Source of the DNA: Chiridota heheva
Lineage: Eukaryota > Echinodermata > Holothuroidea > Apodida > Chiridotidae
Assembly (NCBI GenBank): GCA_020152595.1
Contig: JAIGNY010003245.1
Span: 280,001 to 344,000, forward strand
DNA: 64,000 nt
Direction of reading: 5' to 3'
Each line of letters begins with the position of its first letter. The first letter of the stretch is position 1. This document shows positions 33,537 through 45,564 of this stretch, in pieces. Under the pieces are notes generated by a model, which worked only from the letters and a program-made list of their open reading frames with translations, was not told where the DNA came from and did not search any database. Both the position numbers and the translations under genes were made by a program.

Positions 33537-34351
33537 GCCAATGCACCAGGAGCAGCCCAGCACGAGGGGATGGCAAACTCCAAAGAAAGCACGCCCATGG
33601 GCCTCCTCAATACAATCGGTCGTTTCAACAACACGAAACCTGATTACAAGCTGATTAACGAGATCGGACCTGCTCATCAGAAGCTGTTCACGGTCAATCT
33701 TATGTTTGACGGGAAAGAGTACCAGGGGACGGGTACAAGCATCAAACGAGCTCAGCACGCTGCAGCCCAGAAGGCTCTGGAGAGTAGCACTCTGCCTCAT
33801 CCAGAGCCGAGACACAGAGCCGGTAGCTTCAAAACCTTAAAGAGCTTAAATCAAGGTGCTTTCACCTCTACGGTAGAGCTCAATAGTTTAGCGTTGAAGT
33901 CTGGGGTGAAGGTACGGTATCAAGTTTTGAATCCGTTTCCACAGTTCTCTCACGGCGGTTACCAGAAAAAGAAGAAACCAATGGAAAAGGAAAACCAGCA
34001 GAATGGACTAGGGGATGGGCAACTAGGGGGACCGGGAATGAATCAATTCGGTGGTGGTCAAACTCCAGGGCAGCTTGGTGGACAGTCAAGTGATCAGCTA
34101 GGGGGACCTGGATCTGGTCCATTTGGAAGACCTCCACAGACAGGGCCTCCATCCATGCAACAGCAGCCTCTTTCACAGACTGGGGATTTGGAGGATGGCG
34201 TGCAGGGTATAGGTGGCCCTCCATTTGGACCCAGAATGCCTGGACAGCAAGAATCACGCATGAGAGGTCCTCGTGGCTCCCATCCAATGGGGTATTACCC
34301 CCCGATGGGGTTCCAGCAGCCATTTGGAAGATACCCCATGTATCGCCCCAG
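33537..34351 (+). CDS. stau: Staufen exon 2: dsRBD1 and first half of dsRBD2 with long insertion
   Basis: Acceptor TTCTTCTATTCTCAG to 33536; donor CCCAG|GTATGA after 34351. 815 bp, phase 0 in and phase 2 out. dsRBD1 is residues 19-87 of the exon (about 33591-33797): TPMGLLNTIGRFN helix, GPAHQKLFTVNLMF strand, and the C-terminal helix GTSIKRAQHAAAQKALE with the lysine/arginine contact. dsRBD2 starts near 33867 (STVELNSLALKSGVKVRYQV), then is interrupted by about 120 Gly/Pro/Gln-rich residues (repeated QLGGP/GGQ and a PPMGFQQPFGRYP segment). It resumes in the next exon. Drosophila Staufen also has an insertion in dsRBD2, needed for mRNA localisation. The insertion here is an independent or conserved counterpart. 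Confidence 0.95.
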
Positions 34352-34774
34352 GTATGATACACATTTTCATTCTTTTAGATCGTAAAGGAATGATCATAAT
34401 GATTATTTCATGTTGGTAAATGAAGGAGGACAATTAAAGAAACAAGTTTGTAAAGAAAAAAATCCTGTTGATATTTTATTGGGAGTCAAGTCATCTAATT
34501 CAACTTGTGATGTCATAACTTCACTTCCAAGACCATTTTCAGGCATTTCCTCAATTTGTTTATGTGGGTTGAGATGAGTTCTTTCCAGGTTGTTTTGTCA
34601 AACCATAGACTAGCCTTCACCCTCGCACACTCACACACCTAAACACATGAAGGCAAGTAAACAAAAGTTATCCAAAGGAGTGAATGTTATGGTTTCCTTT
34701 CAGGGCATGAATTCATCATTTAGCACATTTAAGTTTCAGCTCAATGTCCACACCCCATAACGTTTCTGCCCTTT

Positions 34775-35150
34775 AACCCTTCGTTTCTCAATTGGTCGTG
34801 GTACGACCGGTTTGAACAGGCACTTTTCAAAACTTATTTTGCTTCATCAAATAGGCCAACAGCTGTGATCCTGGTATCTTATGAAAGAGCTCCAATAGGC
34901 TAACAGCTGTGATCCTGGTATTATATGAAAGAGCTGGAATAGTTCTTTCCGAAAAAAAACTTCTTGATTCGGGTTTATATTGAAGATTCTGAGAAAAAAT
35001 GGGTTGAGATATAGAAAATTTAAAAAATGCACAAAATTGAACAAAAAAAACTTGTTTTCTTTAAAAAGTTACTTGCCATACCTTGAAACCCAGCTTTTGC
35101 TTGAAAAACCATGAGAGACTGTAAAAGACATCAATGCATCCAATTCAGGT
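34775..35150 (-). repeat. Inverted repeat arm right of the dsRBD1/2 exon
   Basis: Reverse-complement counterpart of 32340-32700. It also carries a small internal tandem duplication (CAACAGCTGTGATCCTGGTA at 34858-34880 and 34902-34925). Confidence 0.75.
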
Positions 35151-35503
35151 TAAATTTTATCTTCAATATTTTTTTTGGCAAAAGTTGTACAAAAATTCAT
35201 GATTTCGATCCTTTTTGAGACCAGTTTTTGACATAAGTCATAGTCCCTGATCAGATTACAACTGCCGTACGCAAACAATATTGTCAGAAAGCTTATTTCA
35301 CATTTTTTTAATTGAAAACAAAAAGAGCAACTACCCCCTCTTTGTGCATGCCAAAATTTAAGTATTAAAACTAATCTACACACTAAAATATACACAGTCT
35401 AGTGTTGCAGTTAGCGAGGTTGCAACATGAATGTCCCTGGTTCGAAAACCAAAGCAGATGCGTGGCTTTGTTTTTCGCTTGTAATTAAAGGAGTATTAAT
35501 TTT

Positions 35504-37184
35504 ACCTCTGCAAAGGAAGTTGGATGAAGGTTATGTTTTTGCTTCTGTTGTTTGTCTGTCTGTTATCAAGATATCTTAAGAATTGATGATTGGATTGGGA
35601 TTAAATTTGATGTGTGGTTTTGTTACTGCTTAAGGAAGAAGTGATTAAAATTTAAGACATTGGAATGGGAAGAGTGCAAGGGGTGGGGACATTTTAAGGT
35701 CAGTGTCTCATTAAAATATCTCAAGAACTGATGATTGGATTAAATTTGTGTGGTTTAATTACATGCTTAAAAAACAAGTGATTAAAAGTTGGGACATATT
35801 GATACATATTGGAGGGAAGGGCAGAAATTGAGGGGTGGGGATGTTTAGGGTGAGATCTGTCAAGACACAATTACAAATTTCCAATGGAATGTGATGAACA
35901 ATGAATTCATGTGATGAAAAGAAACTCAACAATCAATTTTCTGGACTTAATTGAAAATTAAATCTTGGTCTACTTTCAATGTAATGAAAACTAATGGTTT
36001 CTGCCATGAATGGAAAATGATGGAATGTGAATCTTGACTGAAAGAAACTCAAACAATGATGCTTTTAGCCTGAGTGAAAGTGAAAACAATGGTATGGCCT
36101 TGGAAAAAAATCAATCAGAAGATGATCTTTAAGTGTTCAGAATGCAAATGATCATTACAGATCAAAACTTGGGGATGAATCTTGATGGGCCTAGGATTTC
36201 TGAAGTAGGTTATAGTGGGTATGGTGATCAAATAAACTTTCAAAATTATTCTAGACTTGTTGGAATTGCAACGGGGCAGAGGTAGGCGCTCTACAGAGTG
36301 CTATTATTCTAGTTTTGTTTATTTCCTCCGCCAACAAAGTTGGGTGGCGGTTATTCCCCTGTGTGTGTTTGTCTGTCATCAAGATATCTCAAGAACTGAT
36401 TATTGGATTTGGATTCAATTTGGTATGTGGTTTTGTTACTCTTTAAGGAAGAAGTGATTAAAATTTGAGACATATTGGAACAGGGGAAGGGTGAAAATGG
36501 GGGGTGGGGACATGTTTTTGCCTCTGTTTGTTTGTCTGTCATCAAGATATATCCAAAACTGATATTGAATTTTGATTGAATTTTGATTAAATTTGGTGTG
36601 TGGTTTTGTTACTGTTGCATGAAGAAGTGATTGAAATTTTGGACTCATTGGAACAGGGGAAGGGCAGAAATTGAGGGTGGGGATGTTTTAGGATGAGATC
36701 TGTCAAGACTTAAGTTAACAAGGCTAAGTTGAAACTTTTCAATGGAATGTGCTGAACAATGACTTTGTGCTCTGAATGAAGATCCAAACAATCAATTTTT
36801 TGGACTCAAAGAGACTTACATTAAGTGTCCTCTGGAATCCATGAAAATGAAACAATTGGTTTTTGCCATGAATGGAAAATGATGGAATGTGAATCCTGGC
36901 TCAGAATAGAGCTCAAACAATGATGCTTCACTTGAATAAAACTGCAAACAATGGTATGGCCTTGGAAGAAATCCAGTCACAAGATAATCTTCAAGTGTTC
37001 AGATTGCAAATGATCATTACAGATCAAAACTTGGGGATGAATGTTGGTAGGCCTAGGATTCCTGAAGTAGATTATATTAGGTATGGGGATCAAATGAACT
37101 ATAAAATTATTCTAGCTAGGCATGTTGGAATTGCAACGGGTGGAGGTATGTATGCGCTGTAGAGAGTGCTAATATTCTAGTTTT
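35504..37184. repeat. Tandem duplication of about 830 bp of a dispersed repeat
   Basis: Unit 1 (35504-36317) and unit 2 (36326-37184) share CTCMGCMAAGTTGG, TTGTCTGTCATCAAGATATC, AATTTGRTGTGTGGTTTTGT, TGAATGGAAAATGATGGAAT, and end with GTGCTATTATTCTAGTTTT-like sequence. A related copy in reverse orientation is at 46015-46400. Confidence 0.8.
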
Positions 37185-37866
37185 CATTGTTTTTGCATGT
37201 TTTGCTTTGAGAAAAGAAAAAAAAATTAGACTGGTGTCAATTTAAAGGAAATTTCACAAACAAATCTAAATATGTAAAAAAATCCTCCATTTTCATTATT
37301 CAACAAGAACAAATACAAGCTCAAAAAAGCTTGAAACAATTTACCTAATTTTGCTTAAAATTTGCATATTTACGTCAATATTTTCTTTAATTTGGCTCTT
37401 TTTATTGAAAAGTTTATTGTCTTTAATATCATTTATATAAACCAAACTTGTAGTGATAGAAAACAAAAGGAAAGTTGTGAAGAATAATTTTGAAAATACA
37501 AAAAGTTCAGAAAAATTGCAGTCACGTTTTGAACCGCATGGATCTTTAAAGGTTAATTGAAATGAAATCATCAGTTCTTCATTGGACGTTATAAATATGT
37601 TATTGCCACCTAGTGTTGCTAACAACTCTATTATTATATGTTGTTATGTACCATATTATTATATGTTGTATTCTAAGTTAAACAACAGAAGATGGTCAAA
37701 TTTAATGCAGGTTTACCAAAATTTGCATCCTTGTGAAGAAGCTTTCTCTACCTTTAAGTTGAAGCAACCTTAGCACCCCACTATTTGTATGGTAAAAACA
37801 CAACTGATGTTCTTGTAATTTGATTTATTTGGATTTGAGTGTTTTGCATGCCCTTCTATACTGTAG

Positions 37867-38025
37867 GTACAGAAGACCATATCCTCCAGTATTCTGTGTT
37901 AAACTGACTGTGGAAGATCGGGAATTTATTGGCCAGGGACCGAATCAGAGAGCCGCCGGCAGGATGCTGCCACCAAGGCAATGAAGTCGCTTGCGGAGAA
38001 TCCTATACCAGAAAAGAAGGATAAG
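37867..38025 (+). CDS. stau: Staufen exon 3: second half of dsRBD2, one-base frameshift
   Basis: Acceptor TATACTGTAG to 37866 and donor AAG|GTAAGT at 38026. Phase 2 in. The frame reads YRRPYPPVFCVKLTVEDREF then IGQGPNQRAA, the beta-strands and start of the last helix of dsRBD2. At about 37957 (GCCGCC|GGCAGG) one base is missing. Read as is, the frame hits TGA at 37982-37984. One base later the expected helix continues as QDAATKAMKSLAENPIPEK and the exon leaves in phase 0, matching the next exon. Either an assembly indel at a C run or a real lesion. Confidence 0.9.
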
Positions 38026-41000
38026 GTAAGTGAACCAAAATCAATCATGCAAGATTACTTTTCATTTTTCAGACATTCTCATTTAGATACTGCTCTTGCT
38101 TTTTTTTTTTTTTTTCTTACACAGTCTACCTAATTTATTCATACTTATTCAAATTGTTGTGGGTACAAACTTTTGCAACTCAAGTTATTTTCAGAAAAAA
38201 ATATGCAACTGATTGCCTTTGGAAGTTGAAGGGCTTGTCATGAAATTTGGGGATTATTTTGCTTAAAACAGTGTTAATCATGAGTACCGATTTGCATACT
38301 GAAAGTTGGGGGGGGGCAAAGTCAAAAATTGTGGGGGGGGGAGCAAAATCACAAAGTCACACTGAGATACAAAAAATCACCATACAAAAGATACAAATTG
38401 GGGAAATAAGTGGGAGGAAAATGTTGCTCTTGCTCCCCTCAAAAAAAACTGCCTGTGTCTACAGCTTTTGAATACAAGTGTGACTTCAAAGGAATTGAGC
38501 CTTAAGTGGTTCACATTTAGAAGGCATTGTTTTCAAAGAATTAATTTATTGGTCAACAAATACATCTTAAATATGAACAAAGACTTGAAAAGAAGTGGTG
38601 AAGAAATTACTTCAGTATCTTATTCCGTTGATGAGATATTTAAGTTTAAAGTTTTGTATAATTGTCTTAAAACGACTGAAATCAGACTAGTTGTGATGTC
38701 ACATCCTCATAGAGCTGTGACCGTTTAGCTTGTACATGCTACACGCTCGCAAATCTTGTAAACGTTTACTAAATACTTCATTGCGAGTAATCGTTTTTTT
38801 ATAGTCAGTCTTGCTGTTGAAAATCAATATGATCATTCATAATTTAAATCACACTCATTCGGCTGAGAAAAATCTATTCAATGACTTTTTACAAATTGTA
38901 TGCATAATCCTTTTTAAATGTTCACAAATAATTCAGTAATCACAATGAATGGGGATATTAACTTTGAGCCAAAATTTGGGTAGTCTAACTTGTAAAATGC
39001 ACCGCAAATGTGCAGCAATAAACAGTGAAACTAACAATAGGCCTAACGTTAGGCCATAAGGCTTTAAATCCCACACAATCAAGGCTCGTTTTACAAGCTG
39101 TTAAATCAACCCAAAAACACTTGAAAAATACTTGAATCATGACAATCAGTACATTTACATGTAAATATTACCTAATGAGTCAAATAAATTTTGCAAGAAA
39201 GAAAAAATATTGCATAATAAACAAACAGAAAAAGGTTTTAACAGAGCTGAAATTCTGCATGCGTCGCAAAGATGGCGGCCATTTTTTCGAGAAAACTAAT
39301 ATTTCAGAACTTCCTGGTGGTGGTGGCGTAGTTTTAAAATGTTTAACGGCGAGGTATATCATAGGCCTAGTATGCAAGATTTTCACAGAAGAACTTTGAA
39401 AGCCGTAGCGAATAGGACAAAAAAGTTACGTGATGTTGAGTTTAAATGACATTGAAAGGAAGTTATCTGTTCTCTCTAAACTAATTTTCCATGCATATTT
39501 TCCATAAAAATGATGATTTATACTTCAGAAATAAACTTTTTACGATTTGGAAAGCAAAACTCAGCGTCTATTTGGGCAATGGAGTCAGTTCTTTTGCCAT
39601 ACTGGTTGCGGGATTTTTTTTAACTTCGCCTCGTAGTTTTGGAGCAATATTGGTGTATTTCCTAAATTTACGGTACTACGCGTGTACACGATACACGCTC
39701 GCTTTTTTTGGCGTGTACACGTTTACTAAAATCCCTAAACGTTTACAGCTCTACATCCTCATATACCTTCAAAGTCTTTTTGTATTTTATTGTCTTTTTC
39801 CTCAAGGTTTTGAAACTTTAAAACTATTGAATGTGTCAACAAGTTGGTAAAACAGAATCTTGTAAAGTACTGTAACTTTAATTTACCACCTGAAGAAACT
39901 TTCACTAAAAAAATCTAGCAAAGAAAATAATTAGATGAACTTTTTTAAAAGACATTTAAAATTTCTGAGAAAGTGAAGATGAAGGTGTAGACTTTCTACT
40001 CCAGTCATTTCTACAAAAACGAAACAAAACCTCAAAACTTGAGTATCTCACTAACAGAATAGGAGATTGAAGTAATTTCTTCCCCAATGTGTAGTCCGTA
40101 TTCATATAAGATGAACTTGCTGTACTTGACCACTGAGCATATTCCTTTGATATTGAAAATATGTTTTAGATAAATCTTATTGGTTACTTTGCTGTAAAAT
40201 GTTGTCATTTTCCTTAATTACCGGTATAGAAGTGCTTTCTGTAAGTTAGATTAATTGTTTATTCATATTGTTGGATAATAATAGTCTGTGCACTATGGTA
40301 TTAGTATTCAGCACTTCAAAACCACGTACTCTCTGCCAAAGGAAAGAAAGAAAACAGTCAGTAGAAAAGGGAGAAAAAACACCAACTTTGCAGGCATATC
40401 ATTACCGAAACGACAGTCAGTCTATACTGCCGAAACAAGATAGATTTAAAGGAGCAGTTGACCGAAAAGTGAAGGGGTATTTTATTGGAGTGTCCAAAAT
40501 AATTCATTGTGTGTCTTGTTTAGACTTTATGTGCACAAACAATCATACAGTATCTTTAGATTTGAATATTCATAGCTTTGTTGTGCTGCCAATCGTGCAG
40601 GTGTCTGGCATAATTGGGCGGTTGTTACGACTTAACAAATGCACAGGAAGTTGACGTTTCTAGTCTTTGCTTGTAAACGTTTTCACCGAAAAACACTTTG
40701 TTTGGAGTTGGCATCTTTCCATTGTTGCAACGCATTTCAATTTTTATTTGGTGATAATTCAGCGACGAGTTCTTACGTCGATTCTTACCAGTATTGTTAG
40801 GCAAGTGTAACATTAGGCTATGCTATTTTGAAAAGGGGTTTATTACACTAATGTTACTGTCTAATAATCATAGTCATACGATACTTTGGTATAAGCCGAA
40901 TCCTCCGAGGCACAGGCTTTTTTATTGGCTAAAAATATCAAGTTTTAAGTTTATCATAGGCCCTATAATTTTGTCACTATTGTACATATACCGTACCAAA

Positions 41001-41279
41001 GCCTAACGTGTGCAGAATTTTCACACACACACTGAACGTTCGAGAGCTCTCGGCGAGTAAACAAATTTCATTGAGATTAAAGACACAGAGCACAAGATTT
41101 GATTGGACGTGGTCAAAATGCTCACAATTATCACAAAAAAGATGCCTTCACTTTTCGGTGGAAAAACGATCTTTGGTCTTTAACAAAAACAAGTATAAAA
41201 AAGTGTGGAAATTTAAGTACATTCTGTTGAATTCATTGAAAAGTGACAACCACATTTTTTGTTCTCTTCCTTTCTACAG
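38026..41279 (+). other. Staufen intron 3
   Basis: Holds hAT copy C (38710-39753), poly-T near 38100, G-runs near 38308-38345, and unexplained sequence (39762-41279) with open frames at 40268-40654 and 41008-41295 that show no domain. Confidence 0.7.
38710..39753 (+). mobile_element. Non-autonomous hAT-type element, copy C
   Basis: A 1044-bp element with ends TAGAGCTGTGACCGTTTAGC (38710) and CTAAACGTTTACAGCTCTA (to 39753), flanked by a perfect 8-bp duplication CATCCTCA (38702-38709, 39754-39761). Same orientation as copy A. No transposase frame. Confidence 0.9.
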
Positions 41280-41331
41280 TCAACATCTATGGTAGACGGT
41301 GAGCCAGAAGTGGAAAGCCTGCCATCAGCTG
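41280..41331 (+). CDS. stau: Staufen exon 4: short linker between dsRBD2 and dsRBD3
   Basis: A 52-bp exon between TTCTACAG (to 41279) and GTGAGT (41332). Phase 0 in and phase 1 out. Encodes STSMVDGEPEVESLPSA plus the first base of a Gly/Ala codon that completes in exon 5. Acidic, low complexity, no domain. Its small size and exact phase fit on both sides are the main support. Confidence 0.75.
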
Positions 41332-41619
41332 GTGAGTAGATTAGAGCAGAATTCACAATAAAATGCTTGATTCATGCATCAAAATCAATCCCCCCGCCAC
41401 ACACAAACACAAAAACATGCAAATGTATTATAGGGGTTGCTAAAGTGGCATTAAACCCAAACAAATAACAATTACCCCACAGTGTGTTTGCATTACGCTA
41501 TTGGCTTGCTTTAGTACCTGACCATGAAATACCCCAGCTAAGGTTTTCTAGCAAGCTGCCACAAAATAAGTAGAAACAAGAACAAATTAACGCTGCACGG
41601 TACTCAAAATTCTAGGTAC

Positions 41620-42010
41620 ATGTACTGGTACCATACTGCCGAATGGTACTTGTACCATACTGCCGAATGGTACTGGTACCATACTGCCGAATGGTACTGG
41701 TACCATACTGCCGAATGGTACTGGTACCATACTGCCGAATGGTACTGGTACCATACTGCCGAATCGGTACTGGTACCATACTGTCGAATGGTACTGGTAC
41801 CATACTGTCGAATGGTACTGGTACCATACTGTCGATCGGTACGGTATACTGCCGAATGGTACTGGTACCATACTGCCGAATGGTACTGGTACCATACTGC
41901 CGAATGGTACTGGTACCATACTGCCGAATGGTACTGGTACCATACTGCCGAGTGGTACTGGTACCATACTGCCGAATGGTACTGGTACCATACTGCCGAA
42001 TGGTACTGGG
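41620..42010. repeat. 24-bp minisatellite with GGTACC palindromes
   Basis: About 16 copies of GAATGGTACTGGTACCATAC + TGCC. Each unit has the near-palindrome ATGGTACTGGTACCAT, so the array can form many small hairpins. Frames stay open because 24 is divisible by three. Within Staufen intron 4. Confidence 0.95.
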
Positions 42011-42354
42011 ATCCAAAAACTTTGCGAAACTCTGGTCGTTTTTTACCATCGGAAAGTTTGTTATAACTGACCTGGGTGCTTGTCAAATGTAGAAATTGAC
42101 TAGAATTTTGTAAGATTAAAGTGTTTTTTACATAAAAAGATTTTTTTTTAAAGAAGACACAAAACATGATTTTTTGACATATATTTACGTAATATTTCTT
42201 TAAAAAAAAACGAGAAAGATACTTTTTTTAAACAGTTTTTATCACTCCCGGGATTCCCGGTTGTAGTTTCGAATCCTTACGTGGTCGGGATTGCACAATA
42301 CCGAGATTGGGATACTGGGACTTACGTGACTACCAGGATCCCGCACAACACTAG

Positions 42355-43162
42355 TGTACTAGTAGTTTCACGAATATGCAATATAGTACAGTAACAGTAG
42401 TACACAGCGGGAAAGTACCGATTATAACTTTTGTGCAAACTTTCTAGGCCCAACTGTCATGAAATATGCCTGTATTTTTAAGTACTATTGTAACAAGAGA
42501 ATTTCATAAGAATATAATTTGAAAAGACGTTTTAAAAAGACGTATGTGCATTTACTTTCGTCTGAGAATCGCTTCAGTCAATAAATAAATGTTCAAATTC
42601 ACAACGGTGCTGAACATTTTGAGTGAAAATTTTTCCTTTTGACAAGAAAGGGTAGGTTAAAAGAAAAAAAGATAAACCCCCTTTCCCCATCATGTCACAT
42701 TTACCTTACAAATAATAATCTGTAAATCACAAAATGAAAATTTCCTCACAATCAGCAACCATTTGTTTCCAAACGAAACTTTTTAACTTACTGCCGTAAT
42801 ATATCAAGATTGTCCCAAACGGAAAAAAGCCAAATCAGTTGAAAAAAAAAGGCAAAATTAAGCTACAGTATAAAGCCAAACTGTAATCAAACTTAATTCC
42901 AATATACCAACTAATATACTGTAGCAACCATGGCCCATACGCCAGTTTTGCACAACATTTAGACAAACAAAATCTTCTTTCCGAATGCCATTTTGAAGCA
43001 CATTTAAACTTGGCTTGGAATTTACAATCTGGGAGTCAAAACTACAGCATATTTCATGACAGCTGGGCCTAGAAATTTTGCACAAAAGTTGTAATCGGTA
43101 CTTTTCCCCTCTGTGCTACTGTACCGCAGGCATATTCACATATTCGCGAAACTACTAGTACA
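42355..43162. mobile_element. Element with about 116-bp terminal inverted repeats
   Basis: 42355-42470 (TGTACTAGTAGTTTCACGAA, AGTACCGATTATAACTTTTG, TCATGAAATATGC) is the imperfect inverse of 43047-43162. The spacer of about 575 bp is AT-rich and non-coding. No target duplication was recognised, so the class is uncertain. Confidence 0.7.
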
Positions 43163-44035
43163 CCATAAGTAGGCCACCTGTTATTGAAAGTTTGAGGTTT
43201 AGCGGGAATATTTACAAACTTTGCAAGCTTTGGACCATGTCTTTTTATAAATATTATGTTCTGATGAAATTTGAAGGTGATGTATTAGAATCAAATGTAT
43301 ATAGATTTCCAAAAACAATGTGTTTATTTGCCAAGTGATTTAAAGATCTCTTTATAGCCTATCCTTAAAAATACCGATACTAATCGTTTTTCCAAGGGGG
43401 ACAAGTAGAACAAAATTTCTGAATAATCATATGCCTGAAGGCTTTAGTTCTAGCCTATACACTTGTTTTACCACAGTGGTGTAGCTAAACCTTTTTCAGG
43501 TGGTGGGGGAAATTTGGGGCGGGGAGGGGGGGGGGTGGGGGGGAAGAGGTCAAACTGCTCCCTGAGAGGATTTTACTTTCCTAGTTTTATGCTTCCTGCC
43601 CAGTTGGGATGCAAAATAAATTGGGAAATTAGATTGTGAGATTTTGCGAAATAGAGACCTTAGTTTTCAGATTTTTTTTTTTAACCAATTTTTCAGATTT
43701 TAGTGTGCAAAAGCATGTAATAAATGAATAAGCCCCCATTTTCTAAATTTTCCTAAATTTTTCGCCAGGGAACCCCCTAACCCTATGCCACTGCCCCAAA
43801 CCAAAACTTTATTAAAATAATATGGCAAAGTTTAAAAAAAAAAATTCATGAGTTGGTTGGTTGACTTCATTCAAATGACTGCAGCACATGATTTACAAAC
43901 AGTGGATCCCTTCAGCGGAAGAGGGTTTGTGGATGATCCCTTTTACTCATATTGTTATTCTCTTTCACACAAAATGCACAAGCATTACTATACAGTGTAC
44001 ACATTAAGGTGCACGATTGCGAGAATCCCACAAAT
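43163..44035. other. Intron sequence with poly-G element traces
   Basis: A CAGTGGTGTAGC...TATGCCACTG bracketed segment (about 43473-43794) with G-runs at 43520-43545 resembles a MITE, but no target duplication is visible. No gene. Confidence 0.4.
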
Positions 44036-44039
44036 ATTA

Positions 44040-44525
44040 CCAAATTTCTGTTCCAAAATAGGGTGAAATTGTTTGCCTACAAATGGTGATTCCACGTACT
44101 CAGCGTAAAACATTTGCCTCAAGAGCTATTAGTGTTGCAGGAGCAGAACTCTGGAACAAACTTCCAAATAACATCAAACTTTCTCCCAATGTAAACATTT
44201 TTAAAAGGCAGCTGAAGACACATCTATTCCCTTCTTAATTTTTGAAATTGCATTTTACACATTTATATCTTTTATATCCAGTGTTATATACCATTTATAC
44301 AAAGTAATATTTTTCTAAACCATTTTATCGATTTCCAAATTACTTTTTATATTCAACTTTTTACTGTAGTTTTGATATGAGTATTGTATTTTCCTTTATC
44401 CGATTTTGATATTTAAACGTACATGATTATATATTTTTTTTTCTATATTTGTATTTTAATTGTAAAGCGCAGCCGAAAACCATGTTATGGCATGCGCTAT
44501 ATGAAATGAAATAAATAATAATAGA
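44040..44525 (+). pseudogene. LINE (CR1/L2-like) C-terminus and 3' tail, truncated
   Basis: Codons from about 44085 read PRTQRKTFASRAI, then GAELWNKLPNNIKLSPN and FKRQLKTHLFPS before a stop at 44237, the stereotyped end of CR1/L2-like ORF2. The 3' part runs to GCGCTATATGAAATGAAATA and an AATAATAAT tail. 5'-truncated. Confidence 0.8.
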
Positions 44526-45204
44526 TAGGCCATGATCTGCAGGTGTACCCTATTTATTGTTTTTGGTGGTGATTTCATGCATATTAATAAGTGGGCAGGG
44601 CTTAAGTGAAAGTTTTGAAAAAAAGGGATAAATGAGTAAGTGTATGTTCGTTATGTGTCACTGGGCATGATAATATTGTTGGTTATTGTTTACATGCTTA
44701 TGTTATCAACAGATTACATTATTATGTATGGTAGGCGTGGCTTAATGTGAAAGTGCTAAACGATGTAAATACCATACTGTATATCTCATGAACTGTATTT
44801 CAGATTTATGTTATATGTTGTACACAGATGAGTCATAGTGTCTCTACATATGTTCTAATGTTGTAGTAGTGATGTGAATATTAATGAGTTGGCGGGGCTT
44901 GCTGACAAATTTTTGAAATAGGATAAATGAGTTACTTGTTTTGCGTCATACTTGGTCTGATAATGTTGTTGATTATTGTGCACATGCTAATGTTTATCAA
45001 CAAGTTCTATTCTATTGATCTGCATGGTGGGTATGACTTATGAATAAATATCATGGAACATATTTCATGAAATGCAATTTCATGACAGTTAATTAAAAAC
45101 TTGCAAAGCAATCAGCATAGGGAAAAAACAGCACAAGCACAAAACCTTTTGGTTCTGGTTCTGAAAATACTCCAAAAAAATTACACAAGGGGGAAAATCT
45201 CCCA
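44526..45204. repeat. Imperfect tandem duplication of about 305 bp
   Basis: 44560-44760 and 44870-45050 share ATTAATRAGTKGGCRGGGCTT, GATAAATGAGT, CTGATAATGTTGTTGATTAT and TTATCAACA. No coding sequence. Confidence 0.65.
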
Positions 45205-45207
45205 AAT

Positions 45208-45500
45208 GAATAATAATAATAATGATGATGATGATGATGACGATGATGATGATGAGGAGGAGGAGGATGAGGATGAATAAAAATATTAATAATAATAATA
45301 ATAATAATAATATAATAAAAAAGAATAAAATAAAGATAATAATAATAGTAATGAAAATAATAATAATGATGATGAATAGAAATAATGATAATAATAATGA
45401 AATAAAAAAATAAAATAGAACAAAGATAATAATAATAGTAATAAAAATAATACTAATACTACTACTAATAATAATACTAATACTACTAATAATAATTGAA
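45208..45500. repeat. Compound trinucleotide microsatellite
   Basis: Runs of ATG/GATG, AGG and AAT/AATA triplets with interruptions. Confidence 0.95.
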
Positions 45501-45564
45501 CTCTAGTGTGAGCCCTGTTACTATATATGAAACTTATCTTGAATCATGATTTCATTCCTGTCAG

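Larger units (their letters stand above)
34352..37866 (+). other. Staufen intron 2: repeats only
   Basis: Contains the right inverted-repeat arm (34775-35150), an approximately 830-bp tandem duplication (35504-37184), and AT-rich remainder. An isolated GGTTCGAAAACC B-box-like site near 35440 has no convincing tRNA fold. Confidence 0.7.

Noticed and set aside
35400..35470. tRNA gene suggested by GGTTCGAAAACC
   Set aside because: No acceptor stem or anticodon arm could be paired around it.
40268..40654. 128-codon open frame in Staufen intron 3
   Set aside because: No domain, no splice context and composition like surrounding intron. It could not be supported as a gene.
43473..43794. MITE with CAGTGGTGTAGC ends
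   Set aside because: Ends match poorly and no target duplication is visible, so it was kept only as a remark.
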